Assembly (NCBI GenBank): GCA_021234155.1
Contig: JAJEKV010000071.1
Span: forward strand, 2,974,483 to 3,038,482
Length of the DNA stretch: 64,000 bases
Direction: 5' to 3'
Source of the DNA: Isoetes taiwanensis
Taxonomy: Eukaryota; Streptophyta; Lycopodiopsida; Isoetales; Isoetaceae
Shown: positions 9,556 to 21,045 of the stretch, in pieces
Layout of the letters: each line of letters begins with the position of its first letter
How positions within the stretch are numbered: position 1 is the stretch's first letter
Made by a program: the position numbers and the translations under genes
Notes under the pieces: generated by a model
Seen by the model: the letters and a program-made list of their open reading frames with translations, nothing else
Told to the model about the DNA's origin: nothing
Databases searched by the model: none

Positions 9556-12500
9556 CTATCGTTCCATTCTGTATTTCTGCAGCTCATCCTTATAGACATC
9601 CTCGTATAGCCGCCTAGACCCGTCAGGATTGAATGGTTGTCCTGCTATTTCCATTGCTGCTTTAACTTGGAGTTCTGCAATCTTATCATACCTGCAACAT
9701 CGTCTACATTAATAAACTAATCGCATTCTACCAATTACTACTAGCATTCTACTAATTATATATTCTTAACTAGTAATGGTGCCCAGCGTTGCTGGGCATA
9801 AGTCGAGAGCACATGAATAGTTGTGTTGCGTATATCTTTGAACCTTTAGAAATGTTGCCTACTCAATTGCGTGAATGGTTGAACCGAGTAGTTGCACATC
9901 TCTTATAAATGCTATCTTCAAACTTTGTTGCATGGCTCTTATAAATGCTATTTTCAAACTTTGTTGCTAGAGGTCTAACAAACCATCTCTTTCCAATCTT
10001 CCAGTAACAACTCCTATAGTGTAGTTCTATGGTTGCTTCCTTGAAGATGAAATAATGTTTTAGATGTTGATTTTCTTGTCCATCCGAGCATAAGATAGCA
10101 TTCATTAACATACCAAAGTACTTTGTGTAGCTCTTTATAACATGGATAATTCTCCATAAAAGATGGGAGAACTTTGTTACATAGTTCTTATAAATGCTAT
10201 TTTCAAACTTTGTTGCTAGAGGTCTAACAAACCATCTCTTTCCAATCTTCCAGTAACAACTCCTATAAGTAACAACTTTTTCAAGATGATATAATGTTTT
10301 AGATGTTGATTTTCTTGTCCATCCGACCGTAAGATAGCATTCATTAACATAGCAAAGTACTTTGTGTAGATCCATATAACATAGATAATTCTCCACAAAA
10401 GATGGAGATTTGCCTTTTTCTTTACACATTACATGCTTTTGCTTTGTATTGATAGAAGACATAGACAAAAGAATAAAAGATTGCCTTTAATACTACAATT
10501 ACGTATAGTATGGATATTCTTTAACTAATACCGGGAAGGATCTCATCCGGGCTTTGTTCCATCTTTAACGATGAAAACAGTCTCCATTCCCCAAAAACAT
10601 GCCCATCAAAGTGGCAATGCATAAGCCAAACAACTACAATAAAAAATAAAAAAGGCACCAACCGGATCCATTATGCCATCACAAAGTCAAATCCATTTAG
10701 ATTTGGTTAACATGGCAAGTATTTCTTTTAGCTGGATCAACCAGGGTTGAATTTCCCGGGATCGGAGCTAGAATTATAGTTCCCATCTCCATATCCAACC
10801 ACATAGAAATCAGTACCATGCAAATGGAAAGGATGAGCTTCAGGTGAAGGTTTATGGTGCCCCTGAATAACCAAATGAACATTGGCTCCATAAGGGAGAA
10901 TCAGAACCTTAGTACCTTTATTTGATGCCGGACTATCAATATTGAGAGACACCCCCATGAAGTCATAAACAGTTGGAGGAAATCTTTGGAAAATCTATAG
11001 TATAAACTCCATCAATCTTATTGTAGTAAGCCCAGTAGAAGAGCAATATCGATCTTTGGAAAGTAACATTGTTGATGGAGCTTGCAAAATTGGTCGACTG
11101 TGGGTGTTTGTGGCGAGAATCGGTGTATGGAATTCCTTGGCATTTCTTTGGTGTTGGTTATTCTTGTCTTGGGGATTTAGATTCAATGTGATCGCATAGA
11201 GCGATTGACATCTACTTTTGGGCACTTTAGAGGGTATGCCTTTGAGTTCAGGCTCTTGACCTTTTCTTGAGATGTCTTGAAATATGTAGAGTCATTCTTG
11301 ATGGGACATTGCTTGGGTAAACCTGGAGTTCTGAGTTTTTGCTCCTTTGTATCTCGAGAATGGCCACTTCTGGAGTTTCTGCACCCCCTCTCTTGCCGAT
11401 CTTTCAAAGGGATTAACCACTATGTAGTATTGGCCTCTTGGCTTGCATGGTTCATGAAAGTGTATGTCCGGCCTAGAGATCGAGAAACTGGAATTTGTTA
11501 TATGCTTTGTGTAAGATCCATCGGTTTCTACCATTTGTTAGATTGTGCTTAGCTACGGTGACAAAGAGATCTACTTCGGGGGCATTGTTGACAACTCGAG
11601 AAGATATCTCGGCCCTTTACCACTTTCAAAATTACGGTATCACAAATGAAATCAGAATGCAAGGATTCAGTTGTTCAAGATGCTTAGTAACATCACAACA
11701 TATTTCACCATGCGGCTCTAACATCACGAACCATCTCATGAGCTATTTGAAGATGAAGCGGCAAAAATGTTAACCATAAACATTCAAAATGCCACTACTC
11801 TCGGAACTTCCGACAAGTGAACAAAATAACTTGAACTGTTTAAGATTGTGTAAAATGCAAAAGTTCCAATTATCCGCTTAAGTATACCACTTGCCTTTTG
11901 GTAGACCATAAACATGTAATTATCCTTTTATAGAACTTGGTTTTTGTATGTCTTCTTTGTGCCCGCTCGCTTACACTTTGTATTTTGTATTGTATTGCTT
12001 CAGGGCGTCTTATTTGATATTATAGTGTATACTTGAATGAAAAAAAGTGGAAAATAAGTTAGGTTAGAGTACACGCATTCTTTGAGCTCGAGCTTCAATC
12101 TTACGGGTGGAAGCTTCCAAGAAAGCATGCTTGGTTCGACCTCTACTCCGCCTCTGTGAGCCTCGGCTATGGCCTCTGCTTTTCGATTTATGGACTTTCC
12201 CAATGAAGAAACGCTAGCGGATGAATTACTTCTTGCAATAGCCACTTGCGGATCCGTGAAAATCCCTCTTCGTAACCTTGCCCCATGCCCAAACTAAATA
12301 ATCTATTCCGCCTTCTTGTTTTACACCTTCACACTTTCACCTCTGTGCTTGCGAAGCTTCCACCCGCCTGGCTGCCATAGTCATAGCTACCTAGCCCGCC
12401 ATATCCATCATCGAGAACTGAAGATGAGATGCTCAAGCGTTAGCCGCCTTGAAACCATACCGAGAGGAGATAGATGCAAAATCGAGTAAGGGAAAACATT

Positions 12501-15196
12501 CCGCCATACCCAAGCTTGCGCCAAAGCCAAGCTTAACCTAGAGAAGCTCCTGCCGCAAACACAAAAAAAACCCTAGGAAAGGTAATTAGGAAACGATGCA
12601 GATGATGCCACGTGGCCTGGCAGAATCTCAGCCGCCCAATCTAGGGCGCCATTCAAGACAGACATACACTATAATTTTAATATAATAGATAAACTACTAG
12701 CATTCTACCAATTACTAATAATAGAAAAATAGAAAGAATAACGAAAAGAAATGGAGAAGTACCTGTGGAATGCTTCTGATGTTCTATGACCAATTACTTT
12801 CATGCCGACTTGAAGTGGCACTCCAGCACGACTTAACCTTGAAACTAAAGTTGTTCTTCCACTCTTATTGCTAAACGAACCATCAATTCCAATCAACTTC
12901 ATCATGTACTTGACCCATTGTGATATTTTTCTTCCACTAAGGCGATGTTTTCACATTATACCATGCCTGTCAAATAACACTGCTAGAAATATATAAGAAA
13001 CAAGGTGCTGCGCACGGAGGGTTGCCCTCCGTGACCAGTGAGTGAAATGGCTTAAATCATACTTCAAAGTCATGTTTTCACAATCAATGAATATTGCTAC
13101 TTCAATACAATACTTGATACTTGATTCTTGTTTTCAACAAAAATTTCACCCTTGATCCCTAAAATATTATTCTAGGTCTGGAAAGGGCCAGAGTCCTATC
13201 ACGTTATTCCATAACTCAACACTGCTTTGAGCACATACAATATTACCTCAACCATTTAAAGTGATTAAAAGAGAAATGACAAACAAAGTCTTTTGACTTA
13301 AATATCCACATTCGAGTTAACATCATTTGGGTTCAAATCGTATGTTTGAGATGTTGCTTTATTAATGCTTTTAATTTTAAATACTGATTTTGTATTAAAT
13401 AGACACGTGAATATATTGTTGCCATCATGGCAATGATATGGATTTAAGTTTGTGGCATTAACAAAATAATTTGGCCAAACTGTGCTTGTCTCAATCATTA
13501 TATTGTATAGACCACATGACATCAATTTATCTCAAAAAAAGAGTAAAAGAACCTATAGAAACTATATTTGTGCAAAAATGGAGGGGTCGTATTTGTAGTT
13601 CCTTTATTATTTGCAAACTGAGGCAAGTGGTTTTACGTGTTTGCTAGGGCTTCCCTCAAGAATTCACATCTCTCAAGGCGACCATATTAAATATCATAAA
13701 ATCTGGGTGGAACTAACATATCTTCCGACAGGAGAATGTTCAGCAAATTAAAAGCTGGCAAAAACGCTTACCCCTGCGCATTCAATGCTTTGAATCCATT
13801 CCTGCAAATTGATGTTCAAAGAACAAAAAAATTGTGATTTAGTATATAAAAATAGATATCAATTTAACTTCTCAAAAAACTGATGATTTTAAGACAGGAA
13901 AATGCATTTCATAATCAAAATTGTTCACAAAAACAGCATTGAATAGAAGCTAGATTCGCTGTGCACTAGCAAACATATCCAGGGTCCCCGTATTCACAAG
14001 GTCATTGTAAAGCTGAAGGATATCTGAAGGACATTACGAAAATTCGGCAAAAGCTATAGATAGAATCCTGGTAGGCATCATGGGTTCAACATGACGTGTG
14101 CCAGTTCCTGGGACAGAGGCTGCCTGCTATGTGGAAGGTGGCACATAATGTTCCGTAATTAAGCTTCAGTAGCTTACCTTCTCCCATTGCCTGCAAACAT
14201 CATGCATATAACTATGGTAGAAACAGCATTTTGGAAGCTATATAAGCATGCTCATCTGGTTGAGTATTAGGGCAAAATGAAATGACATTGTACGATAATA
14301 GACTATGTGTACCAACACTGACAAAGATATAATATAACCAGAACAAGAAAACAAATGAAGAATACCAAATGGTGTGCTCTAACGGCCTTCTCAACAGCAA
14401 CAGAGTACTCGCTGCAAGCTGCAATTGATATAAAGAGATCTTAAAAAGCCAATAGCTAAATAAATCTATGACATGCCAAAGTAACAGTCATCTCAAAGCT
14501 GAAGTTCTATTATACATGGTAAAATCTATGCAAACAGACTTCAAAAGATTAGGGAAAATCAAGATTCCAAATGGACTTTAAGATCAACTTAGCAATTAAA
14601 GACATTACTGTGTAATAAATCGTTTTCTTTCCTTTCCACTCCAATCATTCAGCAATATAACTTCCCAGTTACTTACACTGCTCAGATTACACAGTTCAAT
14701 GAATACAAAATTTTGAAGACAATTGCATATTGATAAGGTCATTTGGTTACTTACTTCGAATGCCTTCTTTTTCAACAGGTTCAAAGCACTCCAGCAACAA
14801 ATTTGGGGGAAGAGATTGACAGAAAGGTTGTATGGTTCCTCTGTTCACATTTTCACAGGAAGAAACATAATAGTCACTAAGCAATCAGATAAGATATTAA
14901 AGTGAAATAAGAAGACTTACTGGTGATGAAGGAATATAACAGCATAGCCTTGGCTTAAGAAATACCTAGAAGTGCACTGAATGTATTGAATGCTCATGGC
15001 CAGCACCAAGTAAGATAGCAAGCCATACTTACTCAGTTGAAGCAGCCCCTCTGTGACCAGAGCTAAAATTATCAATAAATCTCACACAACGGCGTTCCAC
15101 CTGATGTCTTTCCCAGAGCGGCATCCATAACTCTGAAGTTAATTCGGGAGGGCAGCCCACATCAGAATCAAGCAAGAATGGATTTATTGACCCACT
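9556..15196 (-). CDS. Multi-exon gene with tyrosine-recombinase-like C-terminus, 5' part not resolved
   Basis: Seven exons join in one open frame on the minus strand: 15196-15033, 14840-14755, 14418-14366, 14123-14038, 13801-13772, 12936-12763 and 9691-9556, each with AG/GT borders and consistent phases, ending in TAG. The first part (SGSINPFLLDSDVGCPPELT, LWERHQVERRCVRFIDNF, FCQSLPPNLLLECFEP, CSEYSVAVEKAVRAHHL) matches nothing I know. The sixth exon reads ISQWVKYMMKLIGIDGSF, NKSGRTTLVSRLSRAGVP, MKVIGHRTSEAFHR and joins YDKIAELQVKAAMEIAGQPF in the last exon. This resembles the C-terminal half of tyrosine recombinases of the ZMYM/Crypton (DUF3504) type: N-K-S-G-R in place of N-H-S-x-R, then G-H-R and a tyrosine nine residues after that His. 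The His-to-Lys change argues against catalysis. The 5' exons are not identified. Intron 6 holds a Helitron; without it the intron would be 151 nt. The gene could also be a remnant captured by an element. Confidence 0.5.
9938..10408. repeat. 248-bp tandem duplication inside the Helitron
   Basis: Units starting at 9938 and 10186 share TCTTATAAATGCTATTTTC, the CCATCTCTTTCCAATC part and the CTTGTCCATCCGA part with few differences. The duplication produces a 201-codon minus-strand frame with internally repeated segments, which I do not regard as a gene. Confidence 0.85.
10500..11110 (-). pseudogene. Laccase (multicopper oxidase) C-terminal fragment captured by Helitron
   Basis: Laccases are secreted copper oxidases that couple phenol oxidation to reduction of oxygen; in plants they act in lignin and flavonoid polymerisation. 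Here the minus strand from about 11110 encodes, with frame changes, KIDGVYTIDFPKI, then GTKVLILPYGANVHLVIQGH, HPFHLHGTDFYVVGYGDG (the HPxHLHG copper motif), NPGKF-like and VDPAKRNT. After a short gap comes VVVWLMHCHFDGHVFGEW (the HCHxxxH copper motif) near 10640-10580. These are the last cupredoxin domain motifs in the right order. Stops interrupt the frame at about 10737 and the N-terminal two thirds are absent, so no active enzyme is made. A region retaining intron sequence between the two motifs (about 10610-10700) suggests capture from genomic DNA rather than from mRNA. Confidence 0.75.
12982..13035 (-). other. Perfect 8-bp stem hairpin, possible second Helitron 3' end
   Basis: ACGGAGGG-TTG-CCCTCCGT lies at about 13015-13033 on the plus strand, and CTAG occurs at 12983-12986. 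The spacing of about 28 nt between stem and CTAG, and a G rather than A outside CTAG, do not fit a standard Helitron terminus. It is recorded as a hairpin of unknown meaning inside an intron. Confidence 0.25.
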
Positions 15197-15842
15197 CTGC
15201 AAAAACCGAAAAACAAAGAGGTCATTTTAATGATGTAAAACACAGAGCAGTCTTTACCTCAAGTGCCGGACTGAAGAGATCAAAATCGAAATGCAATAGA
15301 CAAAATCAAAATGGTAAGAGTCCAAAAATCACAAACCTTTTCGCATCCGTGTTTCTTTCCAGGAATCCGACCTATTGTTAGATGATGTCAAAGAAGAGTC
15401 AGATTTGTACACGTATACATTGCAAGGCAAGAAAAATGGATAAAGAAGAAGTAAACCCTCCTGGAACTGTCTGAACACTGCGAGCACCAGAGAAGGGGAT
15501 GCCGAAACCAAAGCAAGGAAAAGACTCTTTCTCTTGAAGAAACGGGTTGCCGAAATGCCCAAAAAGGGTTACCGAAGCAAATGTATAGGTTTTTGGGAAA
15601 GGCAACCAATGCGTGAACGGCTTCAACAAGAAATAAGAAAACTGGAAAGCAATGGATCAAAACGAAAGCATGGGCGGGCGAGAAGCTATTTGGGTTATGG
15701 CAACTGCTGCATCTAATCGATCGTGAATGAAACACAATCGGACGGCCTAAAATGAAAATTGCGAAAACAACAAATAAACGGCCGAGATGCTCTGCAGACA
15801 CTACATTTTGCTTTTATTACTATATAATAATATAGATATAGA
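15197..15842 (-). other. Upstream part of the minus-strand gene; possible Helitron 5' end at 15842
   Basis: One or more 5' exons of the 9556-15196 gene should lie here, because its first resolved exon starts at an acceptor site. A coding-like SPALE fragment ending at a GT donor is visible near 15272-15258, but I could not fix a start codon. At 15842 the minus strand reads TCTATATCTATATTATTAT beside a host T, a possible Helitron 5' end whose 3' partner I could not identify. Confidence 0.3.
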
Positions 15843-16173
15843 TGGGAATGAAGATTTTCCTTGTAAAGAGATGAATGTATATATATTATATGAAGGTGGA
15901 TAATCTATTGTTAGGACTGGTATTTAAAAACGCTTATTATTGTCAAATCTTGCAGTGCTTTTAGATGTGAGATCTTGAGCACATTTTCCAAGTAGTATTA
16001 CTTTGGGAGGATACTCATGTCTTGTGTCAGCTGAGCTATCCAAATGTAATTGCAATCACAAGAGGGTATTATCATTAATTATTTGTTTAAATTACTAGCC
16101 TAATGAAGGGATCGTGGCCTTTTGAAATACAATCCACATTTGTATTAGTTTTTGAACTCAAGCCTAACAAAAA

Positions 16174-16201
16174 GCCCAGCAACGCTGGGTAGTTTTTCTA
16201 A
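16174..16201 (+). mobile_element. Helitron 3' terminus (plus orientation), 5' partner not found
   Basis: Hairpin GCCCAGC-AAC-GCTGGGT at 16174-16190, then AGTTTTTCTAA ending at 16201 and a host T at 16202. The hairpin sequence is the same as in the Helitron end at 49870-49897. The body must extend to the left and may enclose the minus-strand elements there. Confidence 0.6.
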
Positions 16202-16737
16202 TGTTCCAAATAAATGTGGAATAGTCTAAAAAATTTATGAGTCTTCTGGAAAATTCTAGAAGGTCTACAACTCTTTAGAACCTCCTAGAAGGTTCTAGAA
16301 TGGTCTAGATAAAAATTTTAACTAAAACGTATGAGAATTCCTTAAGTTCTTTTAGATTTCGTGAAATTCCTTTAGATGCTATCGAGATTCTTTGAGGGTT
16401 TCTAATGTTTCATGAAGGCTTCTTTAATTTTGCATAATAATAATCTAGAGGAGTCTCTATCTCTCTTTAAATTATCCTAGAGGAGGTTCTAGAGGAATCT
16501 CACGAAACTTAAGGGAATCTCATAAAACATAAGAGAGTCTCTAGAAGAAGTCTCTCTTTAAATTACTGTAGAGGAGGTTCTAGAGGAATCTCACGAAACT
16601 TAAGGGAATTTATGCAAATTTAAAGAATTCTTCATGAAGCATTAGAAACCCTTAAAGAATCTTGATAGCATCTAAAGGTATCTCACGAAATCTAAAAGAA
16701 CCTAAGGAATTCTCATACATTTTGGTTAAAATTTTTA

Positions 16738-16802
16738 TATTAGAGTGGGTTTGAATCCTTAACCTCATTACGCCCAAGAAAACTCCTTAATCAACTCTCC
16801 AC
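16738..16802 (-). other. tRNA-like (SINE head-like) segment, copy 1
   Basis: The minus strand reads a GATTAAGGAGTTTTCTTGGG part followed by GAGGTTAAGGATTCAAACCC, a B-box-like GGATTCAAACC. A diverged second copy lies about 1.08 kb downstream. It is recorded as a possible tRNA-derived SINE head; no 3' tail could be delimited. Confidence 0.35.
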
Positions 16803-17824
16803 ACTTCTATTTTGAAATGTGTCTTTCCACAAAGTTGCCATGTATGAAATACATAAATTGATTCGGTTGACCTTTAAACTTTTATTTTCCTTGTTAAGGT
16901 TATCTCAAATCCTAATAGTTCTAGAATGTTCAAAATTGTTCTAGAACTTGGGGCATGCACATGTATCCCACATGCATAGATGCAAAAAAGAGCTTCCTTT
17001 TCCTATATGTAAGGAGGCTATTCAGAGGAGGATAGGTATTGTGTTTTTTGGCTAGAAAGTTTTAGAATGCTCTAGAAAGTTCTAGCATGTTCCCAATAAT
17101 TGTGAAATGTTCTGGAAAGTCCATAAGTCTTTATAGTAGAAGGTTGCAGAACCTTCAAGAAGGTTCCAGGAGGTTCTAGAACATGAACATTTTAGAATAA
17201 TTCAAAAAGCTGTGAAATCTTCTAGAAAGTTATAGAAAATAAGGGAATCTCACAAAATCTAAGGCAATCTCATAAAATGCAAGAGAATCTATAGAATCTA
17301 AAGAAACTTGATTCTAGAACATTCTAAACTATTCCGGGACTTTCTAGAATGTTCTAGGACTTTTTAAAATGTTCTCGAACATTCTAGAAAGTAAGGCAAT
17401 CTCACATAATTTTAAGGGAATCTACGGAAATTTAAAGAAACCTTCATGAAGCCTTAGAGAATCTAGGAGAATCTCACAAATAATAGAATCCTAGAGAACC
17501 TAGGGAAATCTTCATAGAATATAAGGGGATTGCATGAAATGTAATAGAATCTAAAGCAGTCTCATAAAATCTTGGCAAATCTAAGGAAATCTATAAGAAT
17601 CTCAGAGAAATTGAGTGGAATCTAAGGATATCATAGACATTCTACGGGAATCTTGATAGAATCTAAGAAAAACTCATAGAACCTTCATGAAGCCTTAGAA
17701 ACCCTTAGAGAATCTTGATAACACCTAAAGGAATCTCACAAATAGAAACCCTCAGAGAACCTTGATAACACCTAAAGGTATCTCACAAAATTTAAAAGAA
17801 CCCAAGGAATTCGCATACTTTTTA

Positions 17825-17895
17825 GTCAAATTTTTTATATTAGAAGGGGTTTAAACCATTGACCTCATCATTCCCAAGGAAACCCCTTAGCCAAG
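17825..17895 (-). other. tRNA-like (SINE head-like) segment, copy 2
   Basis: The minus strand reads CTTGGCTAAGGGGTTTCC, matching an A box (TGGCTAAGGGG), and 25-30 nt later CAATGGTTTAAACCCC, matching a B box. The spacing is right for an internal RNA polymerase III promoter, but the full cloverleaf is not there, so it is not a tRNA gene. Confidence 0.4.
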
Positions 17896-19046
17896 TCTTC
17901 ATACTTTATTAATGTTATTGAAACCCTAACGGTTCTAAAATCTTCATGATTGTTCTAGAACTTAGGGCATGCATGTATATCCCACATGCATAGATAAAAA
18001 AAAAAAAGCTTCCTTTTCCAGTATATAAGGAGGTTGTCCAGATGAGGATAGGCATTGTTGTTCTTGGCTAGAAAGTTTTAGAATGCTCTAGATGCTCCAA
18101 GCAATTGTGAAATCTTCTAGAGAGTTCATGAATCTTCTATAACCTTCTAACAAGTTCCAAAATCTTCTAGAACGTTTCAGAGGGTTCTAGAATATAAAAC
18201 CTTCTAGAATAATTCAAAAAGTTGTAAAATCTTCTAGAAAGTTGCAGAAAGTAAGGAAATCTCACGAAATCTAAGGTAATCTCATAAAACACAAGGGTGT
18301 CTATAGAAGTCTAAAGAAACTTGATTCTAGAACATTCTAAAATGTTCCAAGACTTTCTAGAATGTTCTAATACTTTCTAAAATGTTCTAGAACATTCTAG
18401 AAAGTAACGGAATCTATGAAAATCTGAAGAAACCTTCATGAAGCCTAGGGAATCATCCCCTTCTTCCACACATGGTGGGTGATCTTTAAATATGGCATAA
18501 AACCCTATGGAAAAATGGATCAATGGGCCCTTCTGATTACCACGTACAATGTAAGGAATTCTCATAAAATCTAACGGAATCCTAGAGAACTAGGGAAATC
18601 TTCATAGAATACAAGGGGATTGCATGAAATGTAACAGAATCTAAAGTAGTCTCATAAAATCTAGGCAAATCTAAGAGAATCTATAGGAATCTCATAGAAA
18701 TTGAGGGGAATCTAAGGACATTTTCATAACATCATAGACAATCTAGGGGAATCTTGATAGAATATAAGGAAAACTCATAGAATCTAAAGAAATCTAAGGA
18801 AATCTCATAACACTTAGGGGGATCTCGTAAAATTAAGGGAATCTGGAGGAATAATAATGTCTTTGGACCTTTGCAAGTGATAAAGTAATAATGTTATAGA
18901 TGCTCATGTTTTTCAGATAGAATGGTTTAAGATTATCTAGATGTTGATGGATAAGCACCTCAATCTAAAAATAGATTTTTTTTTTAAATGTTGCGAAAAA
19001 TCCAAAATAAAATGTTTTGGAATGTGCGCCGTAGCACGTATTATAT

Positions 19047-19316
19047 CTATCTTCCCCTATCTTTTCCCCCCCTTTGCTTTTCCCCGTCTCTCTTCCTCTT
19101 TTCCTTGTGCCCTTTTTCTTTACCATTTCCCTTTCCCCTCCCTTTTTCACTTCACTTTCTTGCCATGTCCCTTTTCCCTTCTCTTTTCCTCCTTTCCCCG
19201 CCTTTTCACTCTTTCCCTTTCTCAGTGTACTTTTTCATCCCCCCTCCCACTTTTTTTTCCCACATCCTGTTCCCATGCCCTTTTCCCTTCCCTTCTCCCC
19301 ACTCTTTTCCACTTCC
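19047..19316. repeat. Polypyrimidine tract, second copy
   Basis: C/T-rich on the plus strand with CATGCCCTTTTCCC motifs. It is followed by TGCAGTGCGTACCCTATAATTTTATAATG, given here in two parts as GCAGTGCGTACCC and TATAATTTTATAATGTA. That flank is repeated near 19836-19863 after a much shorter pyrimidine stretch, so the tract belongs to an element that is present twice here. Confidence 0.8.
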
Positions 19317-19329
19317 TAATGCAGTGCGT

Positions 19330-19990
19330 ACCCTATAATTTTATAATGTAAGAAAAATCGCCACACCCGAGATCATGAGTTTGAGATTTACTAATGTGCT
19401 TGATGTACAAGTAAGTTGAAGTTGGTGTTCCATGATCAATGAGATGCGTCCTTCAATCCAAAATTAAAATGGCGCGATGATTGTATTGTGCACATGGTTG
19501 GGTTGGGTCCCATGAAAAAATAAAATTCGCCCTCCTAAGCTACAGTGCACACATTTATGTAGCAATAAGAGATAAGAGATGAGAGATAAGGAGACAATGA
19601 ATTCGTCATGTGCAATGAATGACTATGAAAAAGTTATATGCAAATTGCAATAATATACATTCACATATATGAATAGTAGCCATCCACTGCAATGAATGAC
19701 TATGAAAAAGTTATATGCAAATTGCAATAATATACATTCACATATATGAATAGTAGCCATCCACGTATTCATGACATCCGTTCCCCCTCCCACATTTCTT
19801 ATCCCTGCCCCTTTCCCTAATTAGGGTTTGATTCATGACATATGTACCCTGTAATTTTATAATGTATATGTATATATGTAGGAAAAGTTGACACACCCGA
19901 GGTCAAGGGTTCGAGATTTATTAATGTGCTTGATGTTGTGTAAGTTGAAGTTGGTGTTGCATGATCAACGAAATACGTCCTTCAATACGA
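19330..19990. repeat. Two ~130-bp direct repeats (19330-19460, 19845-19990)
   Basis: Both copies contain ATTTTATAATGTA, then CACACCCGAG, GAGATTTA, AATGTGCTTGATGT, AAGTTGAAGTTGGTGTT and TCCTTCAAT. The second has GGGTTCGAGATT, a B-box-like word. They look like ends of a short interspersed element; no coding is seen. Confidence 0.6.
19611..19764. repeat. Perfect 77-bp tandem duplication
   Basis: Units 19611-19687 and 19688-19764 are identical as read (TGCAATGAATGACTATGAAA... CATCCAC). The lack of divergence marks a very recent event. Confidence 0.95.
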
Positions 19991-20454
19991 AAATAAAATG
20001 GCACAAGCAGCCAATAAGGAGACAATGATTTCGTCATGTGCAAGACTATATAATGAAACGTTATATGCAAATTGCAACCATCCACGTAACCATCCACGTA
20101 TATATGGATAGTAACCATCCACGTATTTGCTGCAACAATTTATACGTACTTTAATGTTAGAAAGGTCATGTGGGACATACCATAGGTTTATGGTCTACTC
20201 AAGGGCCATCCTAGTGTATACTCTTCACCTAACGATCTAACGATGTAACTAAAAGTTACCAAAAGGTGAAAAGCCATTTGGGACATACCGTAGAATTTAT
20301 TGTCTATTGAAGGACCATCCTAATGTACACTATTCAGTTGCCCATTTCGACAAATAATTTATCTAGTTCAAGATTATTTTTTCGACGTACTAAAGTGGTA
20401 GAAAAAATAATATATTTAGCGATCGATAAGTTTAAGATTACATTTTATTTTGTA

Positions 20455-20482
20455 CTAGTAAATGTGCCCAATGTTGTTGGAC
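20455..20482 (-). mobile_element. Helitron 3' terminus (reverse orientation), degenerate
   Basis: Minus strand: a degenerate hairpin GTCCAAC-AAC-ATTGGGC, then ACATTTACTAG ending at 20455, beside a host A at 20454. It has the same layout as the ends at 9770, 27685 and 62639. The 5' end, which should lie to the right, was not recognised. Confidence 0.5.
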
Positions 20483-21045
20483 TTAAGTTAAGAAAGTAAA
20501 AATAATGTTCAAGAGAATGATGGGACACCCAAACAGATTAGTTTTGTCTCAGTATTCCTTCCTCAATCAATAAGAATCCCTAACAGTTATGTGAAATTTT
20601 GATAGTTTTAATAAACATATTGTATTCTAAGGCTCTTTCCTTTTGCTCTAGTCGATCTCTAACAAAATAATAACGATAAAATTCTGCCATTTGCACTTAG
20701 AAGATCAAGGTAGAGAGATATATTATCGTCATCTTCATCGTGCAGAGCATATCCCTCGAGCACAACCACCTTGTCTATGTCAAAGTCATCACCTAGCAAC
20801 AACATGAACCCGCCCCTAATATCATAGCCAATGGTATCTGAACCCTTGCGAAGGTTTTGATTCACGACACATATGCACATGCACATAGTAGTACAATAAT
20901 ATTACTCATAAACCAAGCCCAGCATCATTAAGGAGGCAAGCATCAAATTATGGTCATGAGTGTGAGTGGTTGTTAAGGTATACTTTGTACAATTTTGATT
21001 CTATTTAGTTTGCACAAAAGTGTGTATGTATAAGTCGTATACGGG
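20483..21045. other. No gene recognised
   Basis: A 75-codon minus-strand frame at 20886-20659 (GYDIRGGFMLLLGDDFDIDK, acidic, no known domain) is the only coding-like item, and I cannot assign it. The stretch 20990-21040 matches DNA upstream of the LOX-D fragment at about 60040-60110, so the ancestral LOX upstream region begins here. Confidence 0.4.

Larger units (their letters stand above)
9770..12689 (-). mobile_element. Non-autonomous Helitron (2920 bp) in the last intron of the 9556-15196 gene
   Basis: On the minus strand the 5' end is TCTATTATATTAAAATTAT at 12689, beside a host T at 12690. The 3' end is a hairpin GCCCAGC-AAC-GCTGGGC (9797-9781), then ACCATTACTAG ending at 9770, followed by host A at 9769 on the plus strand. 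This is the Helitron TC...hairpin...CTRR structure with insertion between A and T and no target duplication. Removing it leaves a 151-nt intron with normal splice sites, which independently supports both ends. It carries a laccase fragment and a 248-bp tandem duplication but no Rep/helicase. Its length is nearly the same as that of the Helitron at 46981-49897. Confidence 0.75.
16202..18860. repeat. Degenerate TTCTAGAA/GAATCTCA repeat field with ~1-kb internal duplication
   Basis: This 2.7-kb AT-rich stretch is built from imperfect short words such as TTCTAGAA, AACATTCTAGAA, GGAATCTCA and AAATCTCATAA, many of them palindromic. A larger duplication is visible: a block with GGGCATGCA, TATCCCACATGCATAGAT, TTCCTTTTCC, ATATAAGGAGG and GGCTAGAAAGTTTTAGAATG occurs at about 16915-17090 and again at about 17930-18095, about 1,015 bp apart. 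No gene is present; the 62-codon minus-strand frame at 18377-18565 is chance. Confidence 0.75.

Noticed and set aside
9863-10468. 201-codon minus-strand frame in the Helitron
   Set aside because: It consists of two copies of a 248-bp tandem duplication, has no known domain and overlaps the Helitron 3' region.
9770-15842. A single 6-kb Helitron from the CTAG at 9770 to the TC at 15842
   Set aside because: The exon chain of the minus-strand gene crosses 12690-15196, and removal of 9770-12689 alone restores a normal 151-nt intron, so the shorter element is the better reading.
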